Below are positions 23,544 to 33,443 of a stretch of 64,000 bases of DNA, one piece after another; position 1 is the stretch's first letter, and the number at the start of each line of letters is the position of its first letter. Under the pieces are notes generated by a model. That model saw only the letters and a list, made by a program, of their open reading frames with translations, did not search any database and was not told where the DNA came from. This stretch comes from Ampullaceana balthica. Its lineage: Eukaryota > Mollusca > Gastropoda > Lymnaeidae. The stretch covers positions 1,658,984 to 1,722,983 of the forward strand of contig CALYLW010000057.1 of NCBI GenBank assembly GCA_944989445.1, given 5' to 3'. Position numbers and translations under genes: made by a program.

Positions 23544-24106
23544 GTAATCCTGCAGTTTCTACAAATATATTATTTCACAGCTAAATTTAATTTTCTGGTG
23601 AGAACTTACGGTTTTAATATGTTAGTTATATGCATTTCATTATGGTTAATCTAGCACCCTACCTGCCAGTTATTTTTTACCTGGAACGAACCATGCTAAA
23701 ATTAAAATAAATTTACTGACTTGAGGTGTTTTTTAAAAATTATTTTTCATCTATTTTAATATTCTTAGAAGATAAATAAATATTTTAAAGACAATTTCAT
23801 TTTTTATTTCGTTACTAGATGTTTGATTCTTATTTTGTTTGTTTTTAAGTGAGAAAATTTGTTTGGCATCTTACTGTGACAACCCGGCAAGTAAGGTGCT
23901 AGATATAGATAAACAAATGGATGTATCCCACTCAATAACTTCGATGGCGGACAAAAAGCCTTAGAAATTACTAAAACGTACAAATTAGCGCTGTAATAGC
24001 TAAAATACAACATATAATAGTGCATTTAATAAATTAAAAAGTAAGTTCTCACAAGAAAATTAAATTTTGGTGTGAAATAATATATGTGTAGAAACTGCAG
24101 GATTAC
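23544..24106. mobile_element. DNA element with about 66-bp terminal inverted repeats
   Basis: The left arm (23544-23609, starting gtaatcctgcagtttctaca) and the right arm (24041-24106, ending gaaactgcaggattac) are inverted complements with only a few mismatches. A second inner inverted pair, ctagcaccctacctgccag (about 23651) and cggcaagtaaggtgctag (about 23886-23903), extends the symmetry. No clear target duplication and no transposase. Confidence 0.8.
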
Positions 24107-24129
24107 CCAGTTTCAATAGTAATTAACCT

Positions 24130-24480
24130 ATGCCTATAGCTCGGGTTCTATGTTGACAAATCATGCATTTTTGTGCTACAAACACCAAACCTGGCACAGA
24201 TGTTCAGTTTTTTATGCTGAATAAAATGTGATACAGGGCCACAGCAAAATTTTGACCAGTTTCTATTTATAGTAACATTAAAAATGGCCGCTTAAAGAAA
24301 TTCATGTAAGGTGACAAACTCATAATTTTTAAGCTACAAACACCAAACTTGGCACACATGTTCAGTTTATAATGCAAATCTAAATGTGAGACAGAAAATG
24401 CACAAGTTTGTTAAGTTTCTATTTTTATTTACATAAAAATGGCCACAAAAGTAAATTTTGAGTATGATGATAAATTGACC
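24130..24480. repeat. Two tandem copies of a unit of about 165 bp
   Basis: gctacaaacaccaaacctgg (about 24175) recurs as gctacaaacaccaaacttgg (about 24334). In each copy gcacanatgttcagttt and a stretch ending aaaaatggcc follow. It lies just beyond the 3' end of the minus-strand Cys-rich ORF. Confidence 0.7.
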
Positions 24481-24508
24481 TTACATTTTTTAATCTGGTT
24501 CAATTAGT

Positions 24509-25060
24509 TCAATTTGTGTTAGATGCTTGAACTGGATGTTGTACTGAAAAGTCGGCTCCACAGACACAGCTGCATAAAGCAGTGCATTTTAATCCGGCCT
24601 TGTTGCACTTACAACGCTTGGATCTGCATTCTTTTTTACAAGCACATTTCAACAGTTCACGACAAGTCATAGAGGCTTGTGGCAAAACAGTCCAAAAAGG
24701 CTGCCATTGTCTGTCCATTAACTGCCAACCCCACTCACTTGGATCAGGAAGCACTGGCTGTCGTTCATGTGCCTGGCTCCAAATATGGCCTCCTTGGTAA
24801 ATTGCCCGTTTGCAGTGCTGAAACAAGGCCTCACTCGTTGGAGGAATGTTTTCAATTTGGTGGCCAGTCTTTGTAAACAGGTATTTCCTGGCACTGTTGA
24901 CATCATTGCAGTTGCTACCTCTGTCATACAAAAGCGTAACAAAACGCTCCAGAACTGACATGTCATTAGCTGTTAGTTCAAATAGAGCACAACACAGTTT
25001 TTGAAATGTGGCTGTAACATGGTCGCATATATCTACACGGACACATTTAACAAGACTCAC
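24509..25060 (-). CDS. Cys-rich protein of unknown function, probable exon or fragment
   Basis: A 183-aa frame with two visible parts. Residues about 1-110 include LLYDRGSNCNDVNSARKYLF and IENIPPTSEALFQHCKRA, followed by DPSEWGWQL..Q.QPFWTVLP. Residues about 130-172 are a dense Cys cluster (CRELLKCACKKECRSKRCKC, then CTALCSCVCG) that looks metal-binding. Proteins with this DRGS ... IPPT ... Cys-cluster layout are, to my knowledge, numerous and uncharacterised in invertebrate genomes. That is recollection, not a search. The ORF is transcribed away from the modular gene at 25264, about 200 bp apart, so the two could share a promoter. The N-terminus is short for the family, so upstream exons may be missing and the copy may be a relic. 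Confidence 0.55.
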   Translation of the reverse strand: MSLVKCVRVDICDHVTATFQKLCCALFELTANDMSVLERFVTLLYDRGSNCNDVNSARKYLFTKTGHQIENIPPTSEALFQHCKRAIYQGGHIWSQAHERQPVLPDPSEWGWQLMDRQWQPFWTVLPQASMTCRELLKCACKKECRSKRCKCNKAGLKCTALCSCVCGADFSVQHPVQASNTN

Positions 25061-25263
25061 AAGTCACAAGTACAACTGTTCTTGTACTTAAAATTGTATT
25101 GTTGGTAGTTTTTAAAATATGCAAATTTAAATTTGATGATTAATATTAATAATATTATTATAATAAGGCTATGGTATTTTTTCTTTTATCTAAATTTAGA
25201 AGTGTCAAAGATACCAACGAAGTCAAAGACAACATCTTAGTCATCTTAGAGTCTTAAGCCTGA

Positions 25264-26876
25264 ATGTCTGCTCTTGATGATTATAAAAATTTTTTGGCAA
25301 GTTTTGCCCAAGATTCTCACAATAAGCAGATTCGAAATGGTTATGCTATCTACCTGTGCACCAAAGGAGCCAATCGAAAGGATGGCCTGAAGTATTCATC
25401 ATCTGTTCTCCAGGAATGCTTCATGCAGGATAGCAGCTACTCGTCTAACAAGGCAAACAAGATTTCTGTTTATTCCAATGTGAGAAATTTGGAAAACAGG
25501 ATCTTCATTTTAAAAAAGAATATTAAGGTAAATTGGGGTAATAATAAAATTCAAACTTTATTGCTACAGCCTTTTAATGTAGCATGGATCAAGAAGATCG
25601 AGCCATTGCCTTGTACTAGTACAAGCGCAGTTAATGAGGGTTTATTTCCACGGGATGGAACACAAGGACAAGATGTATTTCTTTCGCAGGTAACCCAACT
25701 TGCTCAACTACCAGTAAAGAAGTTGCGCTCTGACTGCACACAGTGGGACTTAATAAGACAAAGGTATGCGATAAAGAGTTAAATTTGGTACTTAACTTTA
25801 AAACTTAACTTATTGAATCTTGAAATTTAATTTGGTTGCAATGAATAATGTTTATAATATGATGATTGAACAAAATTATTTAAATTATCAAAATAACTAA
25901 GATTAAGAATATTAATTTCTTTTGTTGTTTTTTTTCTCTTTTCTATTAGACCATATCTTTCAAGAATGTTTGTAACCCTTAAGGATTTTGACAGTTTAGT
26001 GGAAAGCTTTTCCCAAGATGGGGTGAAAGGCGTTATTAGGATGGGTTATGCATTCTACCTTTACTCGAGATGTGCTAGCAAGAAGGAGGGGAGGGGCGCT
26101 GCTGTGATTGCACTTGATGAAGCCTACAGGAAAGATCCAAGCTATGTTTCAAACCAGACAGGGATTCGATCCAGTTTCAATTATTTTGTTAAGAATATTT
26201 CATATTTAAAAAAACATTTAAATGCAAACTGGATGAAAATCCAGGATCTTTTCTCTCTGCCTGCAACTGCACGAAAACCAGCCCAAAAGAAGAAAATGAT
26301 GGAGCCACCCAGCTCTTCTGACATTTCTCCAGTATTAAATGATGAAATTATTATTCCACAGACACCTCAGCAGCCTTCAGGGGTAGGTACTTCACTAAAA
26401 GTGTCAAAATTTAGATATATTAATGAAACTTGTATCATTAGAAAGGGCTTAATATTACTAATGACACCTTTCCAATGATATCAGGTATATATCTGTATCT
26501 TACATATAAATAAATCATTGCATTTTAAGTGTCAGAATATTTTCTTATAAAGCCTTAGACTTGGTAATTAATTGGCAAAAATCTGTGACCGAAAAAGTCA
26601 TTTTTGACTATTTAAATACCATAACTTTTTTACCTGTAAAGCTAAAGCCTTCAAAATGACACCAAAGTTTATACGGTATCTGGCTTCAAAAATTAACCAT
26701 TGCCATTTTTAAAATGCAATGATTTATATTGTGTTTATAATTGCATTTCAAACCAGGTGCCTGTCGAAAAAGCCGGAAAAGTGATTGATTTCACAGTTCC
26801 AGAGCAGACCGGACATGGCTTGTCAGTTGACTTAAAAATTGCTGGAGGTGAATTAGCTGATACTATTTCTTTTTAA
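25264..26876 (+). CDS. Modular protein of unknown function: modules 1 and 2, exons 25264-25763, 25950-26382, 26757-26876
   Basis: Exon 1 starts at ATG 25264 (MSALDDYKNFLASFAQD) and ends mid-codon (AG|gtatgc). Exon 2 begins A|CCATATC after ttctattag, so the join keeps frame. Exon 2 ends at 26382 (GGG|gtagg) and exon 3 starts GTG at 26757 in phase 0, ending TAA at 26874-26876. Exons 1 and 2 each carry one copy of a module of about 95-100 aa: F..SF.QD, then R.GYA.YL, then SSY.SN, then L......N.NW....LL.QP. The same module recurs at 26890, 36690, 46090 and 47005. I do not recognise it; the mix of basic and aromatic residues would suit a nucleic-acid-binding fold, but that is a guess. Modules 1 and 2 are the most diverged, while their splice sites are intact. 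Exon 3 may instead splice on (GGAG|gtgaat) into downstream exons. Confidence 0.55.
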
Positions 26877-26879
26877 AAA

Positions 26880-27304
26880 ACACTGAAAGACTTGGAAATT
26901 TTGTATCAAGCTTTGCAGAGGATGCAGTAATTAAACGTTACCGGAATTGCTACATTGTCCATGTGTATTTCAACAATGGAAAGAGGTTAACAAATACTAC
27001 GGAAACACTGGTTCAATGTTCCCAAGAATCTGACAGTAATTATGTGCTAAATAAATGTGCTGCAAAGTCCAGTGTATATAATTTATTGGATAAAATTAAA
27101 CGCTACCAGTTAAACATTGATAGAGACTGGCATTTGATAGAAGATTTGCTACTGCAGCCTGTTCATGTGCCAGTGTCAAAGAAGAGACAGTTGACACCTT
27201 GTATCATTCCTAGTGGTGACAATTTTGAAGGACCTGTATTGAATTCACCTGCTATCAAAATCTTAAGTACAGACTGTGGAGAGGCAGTTACTGTCTTCAA
27301 CTAA
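26880..27304 (+). pseudogene. Module 3 of the modular gene, frame broken near its start
   Basis: Encodes SFAEDAVIKRYRNCYIVHVYF, then ESDSNYVLNKCAAKSS, then RDWHLIEDLLLQPVHVPVSK, closely matching the modules at 46090 and 47005. The lead-in is damaged. After the stop at 26874 the frame reads KTLKDLE, but one base is missing in ggaaatttt relative to the other copies, so the module sits in another frame. It ends LNSPAIKILSTDCGE and then a stop at 27302. A splice into the coiled-coil exon at 27599 is possible, but no convincing donor was found. Confidence 0.55.
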
Positions 27305-27340
27305 CTGTCTTCAACTAAATCCTTTAGTTCCTGTTCTGTT

Positions 27341-27598
27341 TGTTACTCCAAGCCCATGAAACAAATTTTTTTTCCACTCTCTTTATGTAACTCCAAGCCC
27401 ATAAAATGAATGTTTTTCTACTCTGTTTATGTTACACCAAGCCCATAAAATGAATGTTTTTCCACTTTGTTTATGTTACTCCAAGCCCATAAAATGAATG
27501 TTTTTCCACTTTGTTTATGTTACTCCAAGCCCATAAAATGAATGTTTTTCCACTCTGTTTATGTTCTCCAAGCCCATAAAATGAATGTTTTTCCACAG
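27341..27598. repeat. 44-bp minisatellite, about 6 units, ending at a splice acceptor
   Basis: Units of the form tttatgttactccaagccca-taaaatgaatgtttttccactctg. The last unit ends tgtttttccacag, which is the acceptor of the coiled-coil exon. The paralogous array at 48010-48530 has about 12 units. Confidence 0.9.
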
Positions 27599-28149
27599 GC
27601 AGCTCAACAACAATCGGCCCACCCACACCAAAGTACAGAGAAGCAACTCAAAACTGACTGTGAGAAGTGCTCCACAATAAGAAAATCTTACTCGAAGGCC
27701 ATCTCAGAACTCAGGCTTAAACTTAGATCATCACAAAAAAGATTAAAGGAAATTTCAAAAACATATAACGTCAGAGTCGTTAATCAATCTTTGAAAAGAA
27801 AGGACGCAGCCAGACAAAGGTTAAGAAGTGAAAGAAAAGCTTTAAGAAAAGAAAATTTGACATTAAAAAATGAAATCAAAAGACTGAAATCTGTTGCTGT
27901 TCAAAGAATTTTCAAAGCTGGTGAATCTGAGGCTTATACTTATAAGATGGGTGATGATTTATCTCAAATAAGTCTTGAAATAGATATAAATAATATAACA
28001 AAGGAAATTAAATCTAGGGAAGAAAGAATCCTAGAACTAGGATTAGAGGTTGACAGTTTACGGTGTGAACTAAATAAATTACAGCAATGCTCAGTAACGC
28101 AAATGGAAATAACATCTGATGATACAAGATTGGAGCCTCCTATCAAAAG
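27599..28149 (+). CDS. Coiled-coil exon of the modular/FRG1-like gene, copy 1
   Basis: Phase-0 start (GCAGCTCAACAA) and a phase-2 end (AAAAG|gtatga). It encodes AAQQQSAHPHQSTEKQ, then DCEKCSTIRKSYSKAISELR, then about 130 aa of heptad-like Lys/Glu/Leu-rich sequence (RLRSERKALRKENLTLKNEI, KSREERILELGLEVDSL). The latter is a typical long coiled coil. The C-x2-C and RLKEISKTYNVRVVNQSLKR segment is also found in the transposase-like gene at 37075-37210, so this domain is shared. The paralogue at 48534-49087 is nearly identical. The intact length and conserved reading frame in both copies suggest recent function or very recent duplication. Confidence 0.7.
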
Positions 28150-28254
28150 GTATGATAACACACATCTATTTGAAAAGCCAGAGATATTAAAATTATTACT
28201 GTACGAGCATCAAAATTAATCAGTTATAGTTATTGAAAGTTAAATTCATTATAC

Positions 28255-28475
28255 AAATTTCAATAGCCTTTAAATAAAATAACCTCAGTACAAACGCATA
28301 CAAATCCTCCTTCTTCCCGTCTGGAATTTGGGTGTGGAATGGGTTGTTGAACAAGTTAAGAAAACCAATACACTCTCAACATTCAAAACTCTAATAAAAA
28401 TGCAAGACTAGACATAAACCATGTATGTGTGTAGGATGCAATAATCTTCTGTATAGAAGGAGCATCTGTTGTGTA
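28255..28475 (+). mobile_element. GATAA-family LINE, 3' end fragment in intron
   Basis: Reads the LINE ORF2 end (NTYKFSFF-like, then WNGL, then TLSTFKTLIKMQD) and the tail gatgcaataatcttctgtat. The same insertion exists in the paralogous intron at 49200-49412, so it predates the duplication. Confidence 0.75.
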
Positions 28476-28551
28476 AACAATAATTAGTAGTGTCTTTTCT
28501 TGTTAAATATTTCATTAAAAGAAACTTAATGTCATAATTTGTTTTTCTTAG

Positions 28552-28646
28552 ATGTGATAAAGATATAAAAATTATGCCGAAGTATGCTGACAGATCTGTT
28601 GGTAAAGTTCCTTGTTTTAAACTAGAAGAAGTCACATCTACAGCAA
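28552..28646 (+). CDS. Small linking exon, copy 1
   Basis: A 95-bp exon (tttcttag|A ... ACAGCAA|gtaaat) encodes RCDKDIKIMPKYADRSVG and continues to EEVTSTA. It joins the phase-2 coiled-coil exon to the phase-1 start of the FRG1-like exons without breaking frame. The paralogous exon 49484-49578 is also 95 bp. Basic residues here parallel the Lys-rich N-terminal tail of FRG1 proteins. Confidence 0.65.
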
Positions 28647-28877
28647 GTAAATAGATATTATTTGTTATCTTTGAAAGTTCTTTTTTTTCTTCAGATTTCT
28701 GTTTTGCACTCATAGTTTTAATTGAAAAGTCTATGCACTGTAGCCACATACATAATTATAAATAAATGGCAGTTACTTTTATTCCCAGGCAGTGATTGGC
28801 AAACAATACTAGGCAATAAAAGATCAATTCTATTTAATAGTTTAATTCTTGATTCAATTTATTTAAATATAAACATA

Positions 28878-31720
28878 GGTCGGTGGTCAAGCGACATGTT
28901 TGAATCTCCGTGTCCATCCAGCTCCGATTGGGTACCTGACAGTAGTTAAGGAAACAACGGCGGTTGGGGTTGTGCCACACAACCCCCTCATAGCCATGGC
29001 CTGTGAATGCTGTGTCAATTGCCAACAGACTGGCATGGCCTGTGAATGCTGTGTCAATTGCCAACAGACTGGCATGGCCTGTGAATGCTGTGTCAATTGC
29101 CAACAGACTGGCATGGCCTGTGAATGCTGTGTCAATTGCCAACAGACTGGCATGGCCTGTGAATGCTGTGTCAATTGCCAACAGACTGGCATGGCCTGTG
29201 AATGCTGTGTAAATTGCCAACAGACTGGCATGGCCTGTGAATGCTGTGTAAATTGCCAACAGACTGGCATGGCCTGTGAATGCTGTGTAAATTGCCAACA
29301 GACTGGCATGGCCTGTGAATGCTGTGTAAATTTCCAACAGACTGGCATGGCCTGTGAATGCTGTGTAAATTGCCAACAGACTGGCATGGCCTGTGAATGC
29401 TGTGTAAATTGCCAACAGACAGGCATGGCCTGTGAATGCTGTGTAAATTGTCAACAGACTGGCATGGCCTGTGAATGCTGTGTAAATTGCCAACAGACTG
29501 GCATGGCCTGTGAATGCTGTGTAAATTGTCAACAGACTGGCATGGCCTGTGAATGCTGTGTAAATTGCCAACAGACTGGCATGGCCTGTGAATGCTGTGT
29601 AAATTGCCAACAGACTGGCATGGCCTGTGAATGCTGTGTCAATTGCCAACAGACTGGCATGGCCTGTGAATGCTGTGTCAATTGCCAACAAACTGGCATG
29701 GCCTGTGAATGCTGTGTCAATTGCCAACAGACTGGCATGGCCTGTGAATGCTGTGTCAATTGCCAACAGACTGGCATGGCCTGTGAATGCTGTGCCAATT
29801 GCCAACAGACTGGCATGGCCTGTGAATGCTGTGTCAATTGCCAACAGACTGGCATGGCCTGTGAATGCTGTGTCAATTGCCAACAGACTGGCATGGCCTG
29901 TGAATGCTGTGTCAATTGCCAACAGACTGGCATGGCCTGTGAATGCTGTGTCAATTGCCAACAGACTGGCATGGCCTGTGAATGCTGTGTCAATTGCCAA
30001 CAGACTGGCATGGCCTGTGAATGCTGTGTCAATTGCCAACAGACTGGCATGGCCTGTGAATGCTGTGTCAATTGCCAACAGACTGGCATGGCCTGTGAAT
30101 GCTGTGTCAATTGCCAACAGACTGGCATGGCCTGTGAATGCTGTGTCAATTGCCAACAGACTGGCATGGCCTGTGAATGCTGTGTCAATTGCCAACAGAC
30201 TGACATGGCCTGTGAATGCTGTGTCAATTGCCAACAGACTGGCATGGTCTGTGAATGCTGTGTCAATTGCCAACAGACTGGCATGGTCTGTGAATGCTGT
30301 GTCAATTGCCAACAGACTGGCATGGCCTGTGAATGCTGTGTAAATTGCCAACAGACTGGCATGGCCTGTGAATGCTGTGTCAATTGCCAACAGACTGGCA
30401 TGGCCTGTGAATGCTGTGTCAATTGCCAACAGACTGGCATGGCCTGTGAATGCTGTGTAAATTGCCAACAGACTGGCATGGCCTGTGAATGCTGTGTAAA
30501 TTTCCAACAGACTGGCATGGCCTGTGAATGCTGTGTAAATTGCCAACAGACTGGCATGGCCTGTGAATGCTGTGTAAATTGCCAACAGACTGGCATGGCC
30601 TGTGAATGCTGTGTAAATTGCCAACAGACTGGCATGGCCTGTGAATGCTGTGTCAATTGCCAACAGACTGGCATGGCCTGTGAATGCTGTGTCAATTGCC
30701 AACAGACTGGCATGGCCTGTGAATGCTGTGTAAATTGCCAACAGACTGGCATGGCCTGTGAATGCTGTGCCAATTGCCAACAGACTGGCATTGCCTGTGA
30801 ATGCTGTGCCAATTGCCAACAGACTGGCATGGCCTGTGAATGCTGTGTCAATTGCCAACAGACTGGCATGGCCTGTGAATGCTGTGTCAATTGCCAACAG
30901 ACTGGCATGGCCTGTGAATGCTGTGTCAATTGCCAACAGACTGGCATGGCCTGTGAATGCTGTGTCAATTGCCAACAGACTGGCATGGCCTGTGAATGCT
31001 GTGTCAATTGCCAACAGACTGGCATGGCCTGTGAATGCTGTGTCAATTGCCAACAGACTGGCATGGCCTGTGAATGCTGTGTCAATTGCCAACAGACTGG
31101 CATGGCCTGTTACCAACAGACTGGCATGGCCTGTGAATGCTGTGTCAATTGCCAACAGACTGGCATGGCCTGTGAATGCTGTGTCAATTGCCAACAGACA
31201 GGCATGGCCTGTGAATGCTGTGTCAATTGCCAACAGACTGGCATGGCCTGTGAATGCTGTGTCAATTGCCAACAGACTGGCATGGCCTGTGAATGCTGTG
31301 TCAATTGCCAACAGACTGGCATGGCCTGTGAATGCTGTGTCAATTGCCAACAGACTGGCATGGCCTGTGAATGCTGTGTCAATTGCCAACAGACTGGCAT
31401 GGCCTGTGAATGCTGTGTCAATTGCCAACAGACTGGCATGGTCTGTGAATGCTGTGTCAATTGCCAACAGACTGGCATGGTCTGTGAATGCTGTGTCAAT
31501 TGCCAACAGACTGGCATGGTCTGTGAATGCTGTGTCAATTGCCAACAGACTGGCATGGCCTGTGAATGCTGTGTCAATTGCCAACAGACTGGCATGGTCT
31601 GTGAATGCTGTGTCAATTGCCAACAGACTGGCATGGTCTGTGAATGCTGTGTCAATTGCCAACTGACTGACATGGTCTGTGCGTTCTTATCAGAATGTAG
31701 GACACAAAAATCTTCTCCAA
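28878..31720 (+). mobile_element. SINE with internally expanded 39-bp minisatellite (about 69 units)
   Basis: The left part (28878-28993) is a decayed SINE head: gtcggtggtcaagcgacatg, tttgaatctccgtg, and tccgattgggtacctgacag. The right end (31675-31720, ggtctgtgcgttcttatcag ... cttctcc) is a decayed SINE tail. Between them, 28994-31676 is a tandem array of atggcctgtgaatgctgtgt-caattgccaacagactggc. The unit matches one segment of the normal SINE, gtggcctgtgaacgctgcat-cacttgccaacag. Unit variants (gtaaatt versus gtcaatt, ggtctgtg versus ggcctgtg) occur in blocks. Because 39 is divisible by three, the array is open in several frames on both strands. That is a by-product of the repeat, not evidence for a gene. 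The paralogous intron near 49600 lacks the whole insertion. Confidence 0.9.
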
Positions 31721-31850
31721 TAGAAGAATGATTTTAAAAAATTATCTTTTTTAATTTAAAACTTTTTGAAATTTCAGATTCACAAGGAAATATTTTCCTG
31801 GTATTAAATAAATTGTAAATGAAAATAAATAATACTTTGCATTATGACAG

Positions 31851-32693
31851 GGTCGATGGAAGTTGAAACATTTACAGACATTCCAGAAAATGTTGCCATT
31901 GAAATTGACGATGAGACACACATCACATGCCTTGACAATGGAGCCTTAGAACTTTGGAATCACAAGAGTTCTGGTGGTTAGAATCCTCTTTAACAAAAAA
32001 GATCACCTATGAAATCTTATGTGTATTAATTATTGCTTATAGTTATAGTTCTAATGTGTTATTTTTTGGCCATAGGTTTTGGGTTTTCATTGAGAAATTA
32101 CTAATTAAAATTGGTTAGATTTTTACGTTTAATATAAATTAAAAGTTGATGTAATTTATATAATTTTTTTTAATTTTACCAGGAGATGGAGCCACCAGTC
32201 CTGCTGATATATTTTCAACTGTTAAGAAAGAGATCTCAAAACTTGCCTTCAAGTCTATGAATGGAAAATACTGGAGTTTACAAACTGATGGTAGAGTTGT
32301 TAGTACAGCTGAGACCATTGGGGACAGGGAACATTTTGAACCTGTGTTTAAAGATGTAAGTCTGTGGTATAATTTACCCTCACTATATAAGTCTGTGATG
32401 TAATTTACGTTAACTATATAAGTCTGTGGTGTAATTTACCCTAACTAGTTCACATTATTTTAATTATGGAATTTACTGTGAATGATTTAAGTCCACCAAA
32501 TGACCTCTGCTGTTTGTTTCAGGGCAAGGTCGCATTTATTGGTTACAACAACTGTTTCCTGTCTCATAATGATGATGGTGACATTGTGTGTCTGAGTTCT
32601 TCAGCTGACCCAAAAATATGGTTTAAATTAAGATCAAATGTTGCCAGAATGAAAGATCCATTGAAAGGTGGCATTAATGGATGCACAAGTTAA
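31851..32693 (+). CDS. FRG1-like beta-trefoil exons, copy 1 (31851-31976, 32183-32355, 32523-32693)
   Basis: The exons join in phase (A|GG, G|GA, then phase 0) and read TFTDIPENVAIEIDD, THITCLDNGALELW, FKSMNGKYWSLQTDGRVV, TIGDREHFEPVFKDGKVAF, and NNCFLSHNDDGDIVCLS, ending IWFKLRSN and a stop at 32691. The order IAIE-type strand, LDNG, GKY.....DG.VV, IG.RE..EPVF..GK.A, N.CF......GDI matches FRG1, a fascin-like beta-trefoil protein that is nucleolar, binds actin and RNA, and is linked to splicing. The FRG1 C-terminal tail after the trefoil is missing. Upstream it is joined to a coiled coil and repeated modules instead of the usual Lys-rich N-terminus, so it is a chimera. Donor 31977 (gttaga) is weak. 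FRG1 homology is a confident pattern match; function of the fusion is unknown. Confidence 0.75.
32356..32450. repeat. 31-bp intronic repeat next to a splice donor, about 3 units
   Basis: gtaagtctgtggtataattt at the donor is followed by two more copies of ataagtctgtg.tgtaattta. In the paralogue (50226-50506) the same unit has grown to about nine copies. Confidence 0.8.
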
Positions 32694-32882
32694 TATATGA
32701 GTGAGTCATAAAATTTATTTATAATTTATTTTTTTGGTCAAGGCAAGTACCCTATTGTTTATTTACTGGTCAGATTAGCCCTAACTTCTACAATTATATG
32801 GATGGCAACACATGCTAAATGTGACTCATATATGCAAAACCAGTTGACAACATTTCAATCAACGGGGTTTTTTTGTTTACAG

Positions 32883-32884
<2 letters not shown>

Positions 32885-32922
<38 letters not shown>
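32885..32922. repeat. (TC)n microsatellite
   Basis: About 18 dinucleotide units. The paralogous site at about 50970-50980 has only about five. Confidence 0.9.
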
Positions 32923-32923
<1 letters not shown>

Positions 32924-33227
32924 CCATTATTAGTTTATCCAAGTCTCAATCAATCCCTGTTTCAAACTGACTCGATCAGTACCCCGTATTGAAATGCTCT
33001 GATTTTACAGATTCTCTCTATTTTATATAGCAGAAGCTGTCCCTCAGTTGTTAACCCCTAGCCTTGATTTTCCCACTTTTTTTTCTTCTATGAACATCTG
33101 TAGTCACATAATATAACCATTGATAAAATTCATCTTTATTCTGATTGGTTATATGTTCTTTAGGTCATTGACTTTGTGACTTGCAGCTCCCCTAGTCTTC
33201 CCTAGTCTTGAAATTTATGAACTAGAA

Positions 33228-33435
33228 CAGTGATGGCTAACCTATGGCATGCATGCCACAGTCAATAGGCGGATATTCATCAGCCGGCACGTGACTAAGA
33301 TATTACTTCCTTAATCAAACCAGCTAAGCCAAACCCCCATTTTCAGATTTCATTGGAGTGTTGGCACTATGCTATAAGTAAGGGGGTTTTGGTTGAATTT
33401 TGGGCATGTAGCCCCAAAAAGGTTTGCCACCTCTG
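33228..33435. mobile_element. 208-bp hAT-type MITE, copy 1
   Basis: Ends CAGTGATGGCTAACC and, inverted, CAGAGGTGGCAAACC. It is flanked by aactagaa (33220-33227) and tactagaa (33436-33443), a hAT-like 8-bp duplication with one mismatch. No ORF. The identical-length copy at 51382-51589 sits at the paralogous position. Confidence 0.8.
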
Positions 33436-33443
33436 TACTAGAA

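Noticed and set aside
28834..31731. Open frames of over 940 codons on both strands in the 39-bp array
   Set aside because: They follow from a stop-free 39-bp repeat whose length is a multiple of three. The repeat derives from a SINE and has no gene structure around it.
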